A stretch of 64,000 bases of DNA from Pseudonocardia thermophila (GTDB taxonomy: Bacteria > Actinomycetota > Actinomycetes > Mycobacteriales > Pseudonocardiaceae): NCBI RefSeq assembly GCF_900142365.1, contig NZ_FRAP01000010.1, forward strand, positions 62,001 to 126,000, given 5' to 3'. The position numbers were made by a program, and so were the translations under genes. Positions 50,465 to 58,425 of the stretch are shown here, one piece after another. Positions within the stretch are counted from its first letter, which is position 1. Every line of letters starts with the position of its first letter. The notes below the pieces were generated by a model, which was not told where the DNA came from, did not search any database, and saw only the letters and a program-made list of their open reading frames with translations.

Positions 50465-50740
50465 TCAGGCCGTGGCGCGCCCGGGCGTCGGCTCGGACGT
50501 GGGTTGCGTGGCCGCGACGATCCGGTCCAGCGGCAGATCCAGCTCGACGGCCAGCGCGGCGACGGTGAAGAACGCCGGCGTGGGGATCCGTCCCGTCTCG
50601 ATCTTGCGCAGCGTCTCGGGGGAGATGCCCGCGGCGAGCGCGACCTCGCCGATGCTGCGGGTGCCGCGGGCCTCGCGCAGGAGTCGGCCGAGCTTCTCCC
50701 CGCGTTCCCGGTCTGCCGGACTCAGGGGCACGCGCACCAT
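50465..50740 (-). CDS. XRE family helix-turn-helix regulator
   Basis: 91 aa. The Cro/CI-type helix-turn-helix is GRLLREARGTRSIGEVALAA and GISPETLRKIETGRIPTPAF, followed by LAVELDLPLDRIV. It is divergent to a methionine aminopeptidase gene with a perfect palindrome in the 32-bp gap, so it likely represses itself and that gene. This XRE/map pairing is common in actinomycetes. Confidence 0.9.
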   Translation of the reverse strand: MVRVPLSPADRERGEKLGRLLREARGTRSIGEVALAAGISPETLRKIETGRIPTPAFFTVAALAVELDLPLDRIVAATQPTSEPTPGRATA

Positions 50741-50751
50741 GTCGTCATACT

Positions 50752-50763
50752 AATACCGGTATT
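50752..50763. promoter_or_regulatory. XRE operator between XRE and map
   Basis: AATACCGGTATT is a perfect 12-bp palindrome in the 32-bp gap between the two divergent start codons. It is so close to both starts that a bound dimer would block both promoters. Confidence 0.7.
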
Positions 50764-50772
50764 GTTATCGGC

Positions 50773-51555
50773 ATGTTCGCACTGAAGACGCCGGGCGAGA
50801 TCGATGCGATCGCTGCGGCCGGCGAGGTGGTCGGGGCCGTGCTGACGGCGATCGGCGAGCACGCCGCGCCGGGGGTGACGCCCGACGAGCTCGACATGCT
50901 GGCCGCAGAGCAGATCGCTGCGCACGGCGCCAAGGCGACGTTCCTGCACTACCACCCGCAGTTCGCACCCACCCCGTACCCGGCGGTGACCTGCATCAGC
51001 GTCAACGACGCCGTCGTGCACGGCATCCCGACCGCGGTCCCGCTCGAACCCGGCGACATCCTCTCGGTCGATCTCGCCGTGCACCTCGACGGCTGGTGCG
51101 CCGACGCGGCGTTCTCCATGATCGTCGGCGAGCCGCGCAGCCCGAAGGACCAGAAGCTGATCGACACCACCGAGGCGGCGCTGGCCGCGGGCATCGCCGC
51201 GGCCGTCCCCGGAGCGCGGATGGGTGACATCGGGCACGCCATCTCCTCGGTCGCGCGCAGCGCCCGGTTCGGCATGCTGCGCGACCACGGCGGGCACGGC
51301 GTCGGTCGCGCCATGCACGAGGCTCCGCACGTGCCGAACGAGGGCAAGCGGCGCCGCGGCCTGGTGCTGCAGCCCGGGCTCGTCATCGCGATCGAGCCGA
51401 TGCTGCAGGCCGGCGGCCACGACACCTACCGCCACGACCCCGACGGCTGGACCCTGCGGACCAAGGACGGCAGCCGGGCGGCCCACGCCGAGCACACGAT
51501 CGCCGTCACCGAGGACGGGCCGCGCATCCTGACGGCGAGCCGCCCGCCGCACTGA
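50773..51555 (+). CDS. map: Type I methionine aminopeptidase
   Basis: 260 aa. The five metal ligands can be placed: Asp in GDILSVDLAVHLDGW, Asp in CADAAFSM, His in DHGGHGVGRAMHEAP, Glu in VIAIEPMLQ and Glu in AHAEHTIAV. The substrate His is in NDAVVHGIP. It removes initiator Met from nascent proteins. It lacks the N-terminal SH3-like extension of MapB-type enzymes and is controlled by an XRE repressor, so it is probably an accessory, inducible copy rather than the housekeeping one. Confidence 0.96.
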   Translation: MFALKTPGEIDAIAAAGEVVGAVLTAIGEHAAPGVTPDELDMLAAEQIAAHGAKATFLHYHPQFAPTPYPAVTCISVNDAVVHGIPTAVPLEPGDILSVDLAVHLDGWCADAAFSMIVGEPRSPKDQKLIDTTEAALAAGIAAAVPGARMGDIGHAISSVARSARFGMLRDHGGHGVGRAMHEAPHVPNEGKRRRGLVLQPGLVIAIEPMLQAGGHDTYRHDPDGWTLRTKDGSRAAHAEHTIAVTEDGPRILTASRPPH

Positions 51556-51572
51556 CCGCCCGCCGCACTGAC
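51541..51572 (+). repeat. 16-bp tandem duplication across the map stop codon
   Basis: CGCCCGCCGCACTGAC occurs twice head to tail (51541-51556, 51557-51572). The first copy includes the final codons and the TGA of map. It parallels the 14-bp case at 3715-3742. Confidence 0.95.
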
Positions 51573-51585
51573 CGTCCGCGGTCAG
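51568..51585. terminator. Small hairpin between convergent map and NmrA-type genes
   Basis: CTGACC (51568-51573) pairs with GGTCAG (51580-51585) around GTCCGC in the 26-bp gap between the two stops. It may serve as a bidirectional terminator. Confidence 0.5.
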
Positions 51586-52394
51586 CTGAGCGCCGCGGCC
51601 ACCGCGTCGCGCAGCGAGACCGGCGGTCGCCCGACGAGGTTCTCCAGGTCGTCCGACGGCTCGGCGAAGAAGCCGCTGGCGATCATGTCCCACATGAACG
51701 CGGTCTCGCCGAACTCGCTGGACGGGACCGCCCGGTAGGCGACCGGTCGTCCGCTCACCTCGGCGAGGACCTCGGCCAGTTCCGGCAGTGTGAACACCGT
51801 GCCGCGCAGCTCGTGCACGGTGTTCTCCAGCCCGTCCTCGGTCAACGCCGCGGCGGCCGCGGCGGCCAGGTCCGGCACGGAGGCGAAGTTCACCGGTCGG
51901 CCGCCGTCGGCGGCCTTGAGCTCGCCGGCCTCGACGGCGGCCGCCAGTCCCGGGTTGATCAGGAAGTGTAGGTAGAACGTGTTGCGCAGGGCCGTCCAGG
52001 CGACACCGGAGGTGCGCAGCAGTTCCTCGGTGACGGTGTGGTCGGCGAGGAAGCCCGTGGCGTTCTCGGCGCCGATCGCGCTCGTGTAGACGATCCGGCG
52101 CACACCGCTCGCCTTCGCCGCGTCGATCGCGTTGCCGTGCTGGCGCGGGCGGACGCCCGGGGTCGTGTCGGGAGAGGAGACGAGCAGCAGGGTGTCGGTG
52201 CCGGCGAACGCGGCGCGCAGCGAGTCGGGATCGTCGTAGTCTCCGCGGCGGACGGTGACGCCCTTGGCGGCGAGGTCCGCGGCTTTGGCCGGGTTCCGCA
52301 CCACGGCGGTCAGCTCACTGGCGGGAACGGTCTCGAGGAGGGCGGCGATCGTCGCGCCGCCGAGGTTCCCGGTTGCTCCGGTCACGGTGATCAT
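51582..52394 (-). CDS. NmrA-like NAD(P)H-binding quinone reductase
   Basis: 270 aa. The Rossmann opening is ITVTGATGNLGGATIAALLE, followed by VRRGDYDDPDSLRAAFAGTD, VRRIVYTSAIGAENATGFLA and TALRNTFYLHFL, as in QorB-type NAD(P)H:quinone oxidoreductases. The divergent HxlR regulator gives the classic quinone-responsive QorR/QorB arrangement. It would detoxify quinones or aldehydes in the cytosol. Confidence 0.93.
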   Translation of the reverse strand: MITVTGATGNLGGATIAALLETVPASELTAVVRNPAKAADLAAKGVTVRRGDYDDPDSLRAAFAGTDTLLLVSSPDTTPGVRPRQHGNAIDAAKASGVRRIVYTSAIGAENATGFLADHTVTEELLRTSGVAWTALRNTFYLHFLINPGLAAAVEAGELKAADGGRPVNFASVPDLAAAAAAALTEDGLENTVHELRGTVFTLPELAEVLAEVSGRPVAYRAVPSSEFGETAFMWDMIASGFFAEPSDDLENLVGRPPVSLRDAVAAALS

Positions 52395-52434
52395 GTCTCG
52401 ACGGTACGAGGACTGCTAACCTATCGAAAGTACG

Positions 52435-52446
52435 TACCTGGAGGTA
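52435..52446. promoter_or_regulatory. Putative operator for the NmrA/HxlR pair
   Basis: TACCTGGAGGTA is a 5-2-5 palindrome in the divergent gap; the adjacent sequence AAGTACGTAC adds a second palindromic core. Both genes start within about 40 bp of it. Confidence 0.5.
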
Positions 52447-52468
52447 AGTGCTGGACGGCGAGGTGAGC

Positions 52469-52837
52469 ATGCAGGTCACACCCGCGTCCCCGCCGCTGCG
52501 GGGTGACGTGTTCGACAGCGACTGCCCGAGCCGCGCCGTGCTCGACCACGTCACCAGCAAGTGGGCGGTGCTCGTGCTCGCCGCGCTCACCGAGGGGCCC
52601 GCCCGGTTCAGCGCGCTGCGCCGGCGCATCAGCGGGGTGAGCGAGAAGATGCTCTCGCAGACGCTGCGCACCCTGGAGGCCGACGGGTTCGTGCACCGCG
52701 AGGTCGCGCCCACCACCCCGCCGCAGGTCACCTACCGGCTCACCCCGCTCGGCGAGGGCATCGCCGAACGCGTCACCGGGCTCGTCGACTGGATCTCCGA
52801 ACGGCTGCCGGAGATCCAGGCCGTCAGGACGGGCTGA
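52469..52837 (+). CDS. HxlR family regulator of the divergent quinone reductase
   Basis: 122 aa from the ATG at 52469, which has CGAGG 5-6 nt upstream; in-frame GTG codons at 52448 and 52463 are alternatives. The winged helix is VLDHVTSKWAVLVLAALTEG, RRRISGVSEKMLSQTLRTLE and GFVHREVAPTTPPQVTYRLT. The conserved Cys in FDSDCPSRAV is at the position of the reactive cysteine in YodB/QorR-like HxlR sensors, so thiol modification by quinones or diamide is the likely signal. Confidence 0.92.
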   Translation: MQVTPASPPLRGDVFDSDCPSRAVLDHVTSKWAVLVLAALTEGPARFSALRRRISGVSEKMLSQTLRTLEADGFVHREVAPTTPPQVTYRLTPLGEGIAERVTGLVDWISERLPEIQAVRTG

Positions 52838-52861
52838 ACCGCGCCGCCTACCCTCGGGACC

Positions 52862-53569
52862 GTGGACGACGGGGTGTACTTCCGGCAGCTGCTCTCCGGG
52901 CGGGACTTCGCTGTGGGCGATCCCGTCGCGACGCAGATGGTCAACTTCAGCTACCTGATCGGCGACAAGGCCGAGCGCGAGGCCGTCGTCGTCGATCCGG
53001 CGTACGCGCCCGGGGACATCATCGACATCCTCGCCGCCGACGACATGCGCTTGACCGGTGTTCTGGTCACCCACCACCACCCCGACCACGTGGGCGGTTC
53101 GATGCTCGGGTTCGACCTCGTCGGGGTCGCCGAGCTGCTGGCCACCAACCCGGTGCCGGTGCACGTCAACCGGGCGGAGGTCGAGTGGGTGCGGCGCACC
53201 ACCGGCCTGTCGGCGACCGACCTCACCGCGCACGACCACGACGACGAGATCACCGTCGGCGACGTGCCGATCCGGCTCCTGCACACCCCGGGGCACACGC
53301 CGGGCAGCCAGTGCTTCCTCGTCGACGGCAAGCTGGTCGCGGGCGACACCCTGTTCCTGCAGGGCTGCGGCCGCACCGACTTCCCCGGCGGCGACCCGGA
53401 CGCGCTCTTCCGCAGCCTGCAGCAGCTCGCCGCGCTCACCGGTGACCCGATCGTGCACCCCGGGCACCTGTACTCGGCGGAGCCGAAGGCTGCGCTGTCC
53501 GAGGTGCGGCGCACCAACCCGGTGTTCCGGGCGCAGTCGGCGGCGCAGTTCCGCGCGATGTTCACCTGA
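52862..53569 (+). CDS. Metallo-beta-lactamase fold hydrolase (glyoxalase II-like)
   Basis: 235 aa from a GTG, 24 bp after the HxlR gene. The metal motif is VTHHHPDHVGG (HxHxDH), with later ligands in LHTPGHTPGS, VAGDTLFLQG and HPGHLYS. The LQGCGRTDFPGGDPDALFRS segment is typical of glyoxalase II/persulfide dioxygenase-like members. It probably cleaves a thioester. Its end runs into a 22-bp repeat array, and 8 bp overlap the extended convergent sugar transferase frame. Confidence 0.92.
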   Translation: MDDGVYFRQLLSGRDFAVGDPVATQMVNFSYLIGDKAEREAVVVDPAYAPGDIIDILAADDMRLTGVLVTHHHPDHVGGSMLGFDLVGVAELLATNPVPVHVNRAEVEWVRRTTGLSATDLTAHDHDDEITVGDVPIRLLHTPGHTPGSQCFLVDGKLVAGDTLFLQGCGRTDFPGGDPDALFRSLQQLAALTGDPIVHPGHLYSAEPKAALSEVRRTNPVFRAQSAAQFRAMFT

Positions 53570-54479
53570 CCGCGAGCTGCCCCGTCCAGGAGGGCGAGTT
53601 CTCCCGACCGGCCCCGCGAGTTGCCCGGTGCGACCCCGCGAGTTGTCCCGTACGGCCCGGCGAGTTGCCCGGACCGGACCGGCGAGTCGCCCCGCGCGGG
53701 TCGGCGAGTTGCCCGGTGCAGGTCGGTGAGTCGCCCCGTGGGGGAGGTGAGTCCGGCTGCGCCGGACGCAGTTCCGCCCCAGTTCGGGCAACTCGGTGGT
53801 CCGGTCCGGGCAACTCACCCACCCTTGCGGGGCAATTCGCGGTGCCGGTCGGGGCAACTCGCGGGCGGGTTCCGCGGGCCGTGCGCACCACGGCCCCCAC
53901 CGTGCGCAGCAGGATCAGCAGATCCAGCTTCAGCGACCACGTGTCCGCGTAGAGGTTGTCGACCCGCGCCCGCTCCTCGATCGACGTGTCCCCGCGCAGG
54001 CCCTCCACGACGGCCAGCCCGGTGAGTCCGACCGGCACCCGGTGCCGCTGCGCGTAGCCGGGCACGGTCGCGGAGAACTCCTCCACGAAGTACGGCCGCT
54101 CCGGGCGGGGCCCGACCAGGCTCATGTCGCCCTTGAGCACGTTGACCAGCTGCGGCAGCTCGTCGAGGCTGGTCCGGCGGATGAACCGGCCGACGGGACC
54201 GAGCCGGGCGTCGTCGTCGATGTTCCAGCGCACGTCGCCCTCGTTCCCGACGGGCTTGAGCGAGCGGAACTTGTACAAGGTGAACACGCGTCCGTGCTGG
54301 CCGACCCGCTGCTGGCGGAAGATCACGCCAGGTCCGCCCTCGATGCGCACAGCGACCGCGAGCGCGAGCAGCGTCGGCAGCACGAGGACGAGCCCGACCA
54401 GCGCCCCCACGACGTCGAGCCCGCGCTTCACCGCGCGGCGGCACCGGTCACCAGGTGCTCCGCGCATCCCCCTGTCCAT
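53562..54479 (-). CDS. Short sugar transferase (copy 2) with a repeat-derived C-terminal tail
   Basis: 305 aa. Residues 1-205 match the paralogue at 19956 (GGPGVIFRQQRVGQHGRVFT, FTLYKFRSLKP, TSLDELPQLVNVLKGDMS, VGPRPERPYFVEEF) with one membrane helix near residue 20-45. The natural end would be near LRTVGAVVRTARG, but no stop follows. From about residue 207 the frame runs through the 22-bp array and gives a 99-residue tail with a 22-residue period, for example TGQLADPRGATRRSGPGNSP then TGQLAGSHRATR. It transfers a sugar phosphate to a polyprenyl carrier; whether the tail is made and tolerated is open. Confidence 0.85.
   Translation of the reverse strand: MDRGMRGAPGDRCRRAVKRGLDVVGALVGLVLVLPTLLALAVAVRIEGGPGVIFRQQRVGQHGRVFTLYKFRSLKPVGNEGDVRWNIDDDARLGPVGRFIRRTSLDELPQLVNVLKGDMSLVGPRPERPYFVEEFSATVPGYAQRHRVPVGLTGLAVVEGLRGDTSIEERARVDNLYADTWSLKLDLLILLRTVGAVVRTARGTRPRVAPTGTANCPARVGELPGPDHRVARTGAELRPAQPDSPPPRGDSPTCTGQLADPRGATRRSGPGNSPGRTGQLAGSHRATRGAGRENSPSWTGQLAVR
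53573..53861. repeat. 22-bp tandem array, forward and inverted halves
   Basis: Plus-oriented units beginning CGAG(T/C) start at 53573, 53595, 53617, 53639, 53661, 53683, 53705 and 53727, exactly 22 bp apart, with a ninth at 53748. The best-kept core is CGAGTTGCCC followed by 12 G+C-rich bases. Inverted units ending in CAACTCG, CAACTCA or CAATTCG end at 53795, 53817, 53839 and 53861, again exactly 22 bp apart. Units differ at several positions, so the array is old. It lies between convergent genes. Confidence 0.9.
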
Positions 54480-54506
54480 GGTGGCAATGATCGTCGCGCG
54501 AGCCGA

Positions 54507-56420
54507 TCAAGACAGCGGTGCTGACTCGTGAACCGCGGGGATGCCAGCACCACCGTCGTCCGCCGGGTCCAGCTCACCGGCGAGCATCGGGCACGCGAGC
54601 CACCTCTCGGGGATCCCGAACGCGTCGACCAGCTCGCGGGCGTGCGGGCGCAGCTCGGCGCACAGCGCGTTGACCTCCTGCGTGACCGCCTTCGCCCGCG
54701 TCGCGCTGAGGTAGGCGTGCCCGGTGAAGAAGCCCGCCTCGGCCTCAATCACCGATAGCGCGTGCAGGTCCAGCACCTTCCCGAGCAGCGCCTTCGTCGC
54801 CGGGGCGGCGCACCGGTCGACGGCCCGCGCGAACGCGTCGAACACGATCCGGTCGACGTGGGCCCGCGCGGCCGCCAGCAGGTGGTCCTGCGCTGCGTTG
54901 AAGATCGCGAACTGGTCGGCGCCGGGCTTGAGCGCGGCCCGCATCCGCTGTGCGACGGTCGCGATCTGGTGCTCCTCCCGCGCTGCCAAGAGCCGCCGCT
55001 GGTGGGCGCGGTCGCGCAGCCCACCCCGGACGAGCAGTGCCCGCGCGCCGGTGCGCTCCAGTGCGAACTCGGCCAGCAGCTCGGCGCCCAGCCGCGCCTT
55101 GCCCGCGAGGTCCAGTCCGGCCATCCGCCTGCCGTACTCGTTCAGCAGCGTCTTCGCGACCAGCTGCAGCAGCACCGTGTTGTCGCCCTCGAACGTGGTG
55201 AACACGTCGGTGTCGGCCTTGAGCTGCGGCAGCAGGTTCGCCGACAGGTAGCCGGCTCCGCCGCACGCTTCCCGGCAGGTCTGGATCGTGCGGGTGGCGT
55301 GCCAGGTGCCGACGGCCTTGATCCCGGCCGCCTCCGTCTCCAGCGCGCGCTGCCGGGCTTCGTCGGGCTCGGCGGCGGCGTGCAGCTCGTGCAGTTCGGC
55401 CACCAGCTCGTCCTGGGCGAAGTGCAGGGCGTACGTGGTGGCGAGCGCGGGCAGCAGCTTGCGCTGGTGCACCAGGTAGTCGAGGACGGGGCGCTCCTCG
55501 CCGGTGGCGGGATCGGCGAACTGGCGGCGGAGGTCGCCGTAGCGGATCGCCAGCGTCAGCGCCTTCTGCGCGGCGGCCCCGGCCCCGCCCGCGACGGAGA
55601 TCCGTCCGCGCACCAGCGTGCCGAGCATCGTGAAGAACCGGCGGGTCTCGCTCGCGATCGGGCTGGTGTACGTGCCGTCGGGCGCGACGTCGCCGAAGCG
55701 GTTGAGCAGGGCGGTCCGCGGTACCCGCACGTGGTCGAACGTCAGCCGCCCGTTGTCGACGCCGTTCAGCCCGGCCTTGTGGCCGCAGTCGCCGATCGTG
55801 ACGCCGGGCATCGGTCGCCCCTGCGCGTCGCGGATCGGGACGAGCAGGGCGTGCACCCCGTGCCCGCGACCCTGTGTGACGAGCTGGGCGAACACGACCG
55901 CCAGGTGCCCGTCGCGGGCGGCGTTGCCGATGTAGTCCTTGCGCGCCGAGGGGTCCGGCGTGTGGACGACGAACTCCTGCGTCCGCGGGTCGTAGGTGGC
56001 GGTCGTGCGCAGGTTCTGCACGTCGGAGCCGTGCCCGGTCTCGGTCATGGCGAAGCAGCCGAGCAGCTCGCCGTCCATGATCCGCGGCAGGTGCTCGGCG
56101 TGGTGCCGCTCGGTGCCCAGCGCCTGGATCGCGCCGCCGAACAGCCCCCACTGCACCCCGGCCTTGACCAGCAGCGACAGATCAGCCCAGGCGAGCATCG
56201 CGAACGCGGTCACCACTCCGCCGACGTCGCCGGCGAAGCCGCGGTGCGGCCGGCCGGTCGCGGCCAGTCTGCGCAGGTTCGCCAGGGTGAGCGCCCGGTG
56301 CTCAGCCAACGAGAGCCCCGGTTCGGCCGTCATGTCCTCCTGCGTCAGCTGCGCCCGCACGTCCGCCCGCACCTCGGCGAACCGCCCGTCGAGCACCTTC
56401 TGCAGCTCGGTGGTGGTCAT
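54507..56420 (-). CDS. Acyl-CoA dehydrogenase/oxidase (FadE5-like locus)
   Basis: 637 aa, the long acyl-CoA-oxidase-like form. Features are FAMTETGHGSDVQNLRTTAT (flavin/substrate site), DYIGNAARDGHLAVVFAQLV, AGLNGVDNGRLTFDHVRVPR, TCREACGGAGYLSANLLPQL and TTFEGDNTVLLQLVAKTLL. It forms the double bond in a long-chain acyl-CoA using FAD. The start overlaps the stop of the upstream TetR gene (ATGA). The block FadE / thiolase / FabG4-type reductase / MaoC hydratase mirrors mycobacterial fadE5-fadA2-fabG4-htdX. Confidence 0.93.
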   Translation of the reverse strand: MTTTELQKVLDGRFAEVRADVRAQLTQEDMTAEPGLSLAEHRALTLANLRRLAATGRPHRGFAGDVGGVVTAFAMLAWADLSLLVKAGVQWGLFGGAIQALGTERHHAEHLPRIMDGELLGCFAMTETGHGSDVQNLRTTATYDPRTQEFVVHTPDPSARKDYIGNAARDGHLAVVFAQLVTQGRGHGVHALLVPIRDAQGRPMPGVTIGDCGHKAGLNGVDNGRLTFDHVRVPRTALLNRFGDVAPDGTYTSPIASETRRFFTMLGTLVRGRISVAGGAGAAAQKALTLAIRYGDLRRQFADPATGEERPVLDYLVHQRKLLPALATTYALHFAQDELVAELHELHAAAEPDEARQRALETEAAGIKAVGTWHATRTIQTCREACGGAGYLSANLLPQLKADTDVFTTFEGDNTVLLQLVAKTLLNEYGRRMAGLDLAGKARLGAELLAEFALERTGARALLVRGGLRDRAHQRRLLAAREEHQIATVAQRMRAALKPGADQFAIFNAAQDHLLAAARAHVDRIVFDAFARAVDRCAAPATKALLGKVLDLHALSVIEAEAGFFTGHAYLSATRAKAVTQEVNALCAELRPHARELVDAFGIPERWLACPMLAGELDPADDGGAGIPAVHESAPLS

Positions 56421-57043
56421 CGTGCCCCCTCGGTGACGCCGGCCAGCCCGTGCCAGGCGAACTCGGTGATCCGGGCGGCCAGCTCTGTCCTGGTGACGCC
56501 CGCCGGTGCGGCGAGCCAGTGGTCGGCGGCTCCGCGGACCAGCCCGACCAGGGCGTGTCCCCAGGTCGGCGCGGGGGCCGGGTCGAGCCCGGCGCGCGCG
56601 AGCTCCTCCGCGATGACCTCGGCGGCCTGGTCGCCCAGCATCGAGACGAGATCGGCGAGCGGGTCGCCGGGTGTGGAGTCGACGAGCGGGCGGTGCACCA
56701 CGAACCGGTACAGCTCGCGATCGTGCTCGACCATCTCCAGGTACGCCTCGATCGCCGCGGTGGTGCGGGTGCGCGGATCGCCGTCGCCCTGCATCACCGT
56801 GCGGATGCGCTCGGCCAGCACCTGCGCGACCCGCCGGCACACGGCGACGTAGAGCGCGGCGCGATCGGCGAAGTGCCGGTAGACGACGGTCTTGGACGTG
56901 CGCGCGCGGGCGGCGACCTCATCCATCCCGACCCCGGCGCCCTGCTCCCGGATGGCCTGGATGGCGGCGTCGACGAGCTGGGCCCGGCGTGTGCGGCGGT
57001 GGGCGTCCCAGCGGCTGGTGCGTCGGTCCCGCGGCACGTTCAC
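56417..57043 (-). CDS. TetR family regulator of the fatty-acyl locus
   Basis: 208 aa. The N-terminal helix-turn-helix is RRAQLVDAAIQAIREQGAGV, GMDEVAARARTSKTVVYRHF and ADRAALYVAV; the rest is the helical ligand-binding domain. It is coupled to the acyl-CoA dehydrogenase gene and divergent to the thiolase operon 84 bp away, so it likely controls both in response to an acyl-CoA. Two inverted repeats lie in the gap. Confidence 0.93.
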   Translation of the reverse strand: MNVPRDRRTSRWDAHRRTRRAQLVDAAIQAIREQGAGVGMDEVAARARTSKTVVYRHFADRAALYVAVCRRVAQVLAERIRTVMQGDGDPRTRTTAAIEAYLEMVEHDRELYRFVVHRPLVDSTPGDPLADLVSMLGDQAAEVIAEELARAGLDPAPAPTWGHALVGLVRGAADHWLAAPAGVTRTELAARITEFAWHGLAGVTEGAR

Positions 57044-57060
57044 GGAACCGACGGTACCGT

Positions 57061-57092
57061 GTACTTTGAGTACCGGCTACCGATGGGTAACC
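57061..57092. promoter_or_regulatory. Candidate TetR operators
   Basis: GTACTTTGAGTAC (57061-57073) is a perfect 5-3-5 palindrome. GGCTACC-GATG-GGTAACC (57075-57092) is a second inverted repeat with one mismatch. Both lie in the 84-bp gap between the TetR and thiolase genes, as expected for a TetR dimer or pair of dimers. Confidence 0.6.
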
Positions 57093-57127
57093 GAGGGTCG
57101 GCCATCGCTCTCGGGTAAGGAGCTCCC

Positions 57128-58423
57128 ATGACATCCGTCCGCAGGGCCGCCGTCATCGGCGGCAACCGCATCCCGTTCGCCCGATCGAACGGCGCGTACG
57201 CGGAGGCGTCCAACCTGGACATGCTCACCGCGGCGCTGGACGGGCTCGCCGCGCGCTTCGGGCTGGCCGGCGTCGAAGTCGGCGAGGTCGCCGGCGGCGC
57301 CGTGCTCAAGCACAGTCGGGACCGGGATCTGACCCGCGAGGCGGTGCTCGGCTCCTCCCTCGCGCCCACCACCCCGGCCTACGACGTCGCGCAGGCCTGC
57401 GGTACGGGCCTGGAGACCGTGGTGCTGGTCGCCAACAAGATCGCGCTCGGGCAGATCGAGAGCGGCATCGCGGCGGGCGTCGACTCCGCCAGCGACGCGC
57501 CCGTCGCGCTGAACGACGATCTCCGCCGCGTGCTCATGAAGCTCAACGGCGCCAAGAACCTGCAGCAGCGCATCGCCGCGCTGGCCGGGCTGCGGCCGGG
57601 CCAGATCGTGCCGGAGCTGCCGCGCAACGCCGAGCCGCGCACCGGCCTGTCGATGGGTGAGCACGCCGCGATCACCGCGCTGGAGTGGGGCATCACCCGG
57701 GAGGAGCAGGACGAGCTCGCCGTCGCGAGCCACCGCAACCTCGCCGCCGCCTACGACCGCGGCTTCTTCGACGACCTGGTCACCCCGTTCCTGGGGCTGT
57801 CCCGCGACTCCACCCTGCGCGCCGACACGTCGGTGGAGAAGCTGGCCAAGCTCAAGCCGGTGTTCGGCACCCGCGGCAAGAACGCCGCGGCCGCCACGAT
57901 GACCGCCGGCAACTCCACGCCGCTCACCGACGGTGCGGCGACCGTGCTGCTCGGCTCCGACGAGTGGGCGGCCGAGCGGCGGCTGCCCGTGCTCGCCCAC
58001 GTCGTGGACGCGCAGACCGCAGCCGTCGACTTCGTGCACGGCGAGGACGGGCTGCTCACCGCCCCGGTCTTCGCGATGCCGAAGCTCTTGGCGCGCAACG
58101 GGCTCACGTTCGCCGACATCGACTTCTTCGAGATCCACGAGGCGTTCGCCTCCACCGTGCTCGCCACCCTCAAGGCCTGGGAGGACCCGGCATTCGCCGA
58201 GGAGCGGCTCGGCCTGGACGCCCCGCTCGGCCCGATCGACCGGTCGAAGCTCAACGTCACCGGCTCGTCGCTGGCCACGGGGCACCCGTTCGCCGCGACC
58301 GGCGGGCGCATCACCGCCACGCTGGCCAAGCTCCTGCACGAGAAGGGCCCCGGGTCGAAGGGCGTCATCTCCATCTGCGCGGCCGGTGGCCAGGGCGTCG
58401 TCGCACTCCTGGAGGGGGCGTGA
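57128..58423 (+). CDS. Acetyl-CoA C-acyltransferase (thiolase, FadA2-like)
   Basis: 431 aa, with GGAG before the ATG. The acyl-Cys is in YDVAQACGTGLETV (near residue 95), with MTAGNSTPLTDGAATVLLGS, FFEIHEAFASTVLATLKAWE (His), NVTGSSLATGHPFAATGGR and the second Cys in ISICAAGGQG. It cleaves or forms 3-ketoacyl-CoA and resembles the trifunctional-enzyme-type FadI/FadA2 thiolases. It opens the operon continued by the FabG4-type reductase and MaoC hydratase. Confidence 0.95.
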   Translation: MTSVRRAAVIGGNRIPFARSNGAYAEASNLDMLTAALDGLAARFGLAGVEVGEVAGGAVLKHSRDRDLTREAVLGSSLAPTTPAYDVAQACGTGLETVVLVANKIALGQIESGIAAGVDSASDAPVALNDDLRRVLMKLNGAKNLQQRIAALAGLRPGQIVPELPRNAEPRTGLSMGEHAAITALEWGITREEQDELAVASHRNLAAAYDRGFFDDLVTPFLGLSRDSTLRADTSVEKLAKLKPVFGTRGKNAAAATMTAGNSTPLTDGAATVLLGSDEWAAERRLPVLAHVVDAQTAAVDFVHGEDGLLTAPVFAMPKLLARNGLTFADIDFFEIHEAFASTVLATLKAWEDPAFAEERLGLDAPLGPIDRSKLNVTGSSLATGHPFAATGGRITATLAKLLHEKGPGSKGVISICAAGGQGVVALLEGA

Positions 58424-58425
58424 TC

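Noticed and set aside
53573..53861. CRISPR array
   Set aside because: The whole 22-bp unit repeats with drift; there are no constant repeats separated by unique spacers of about 30 bp, orientation flips midway and no cas genes are present.
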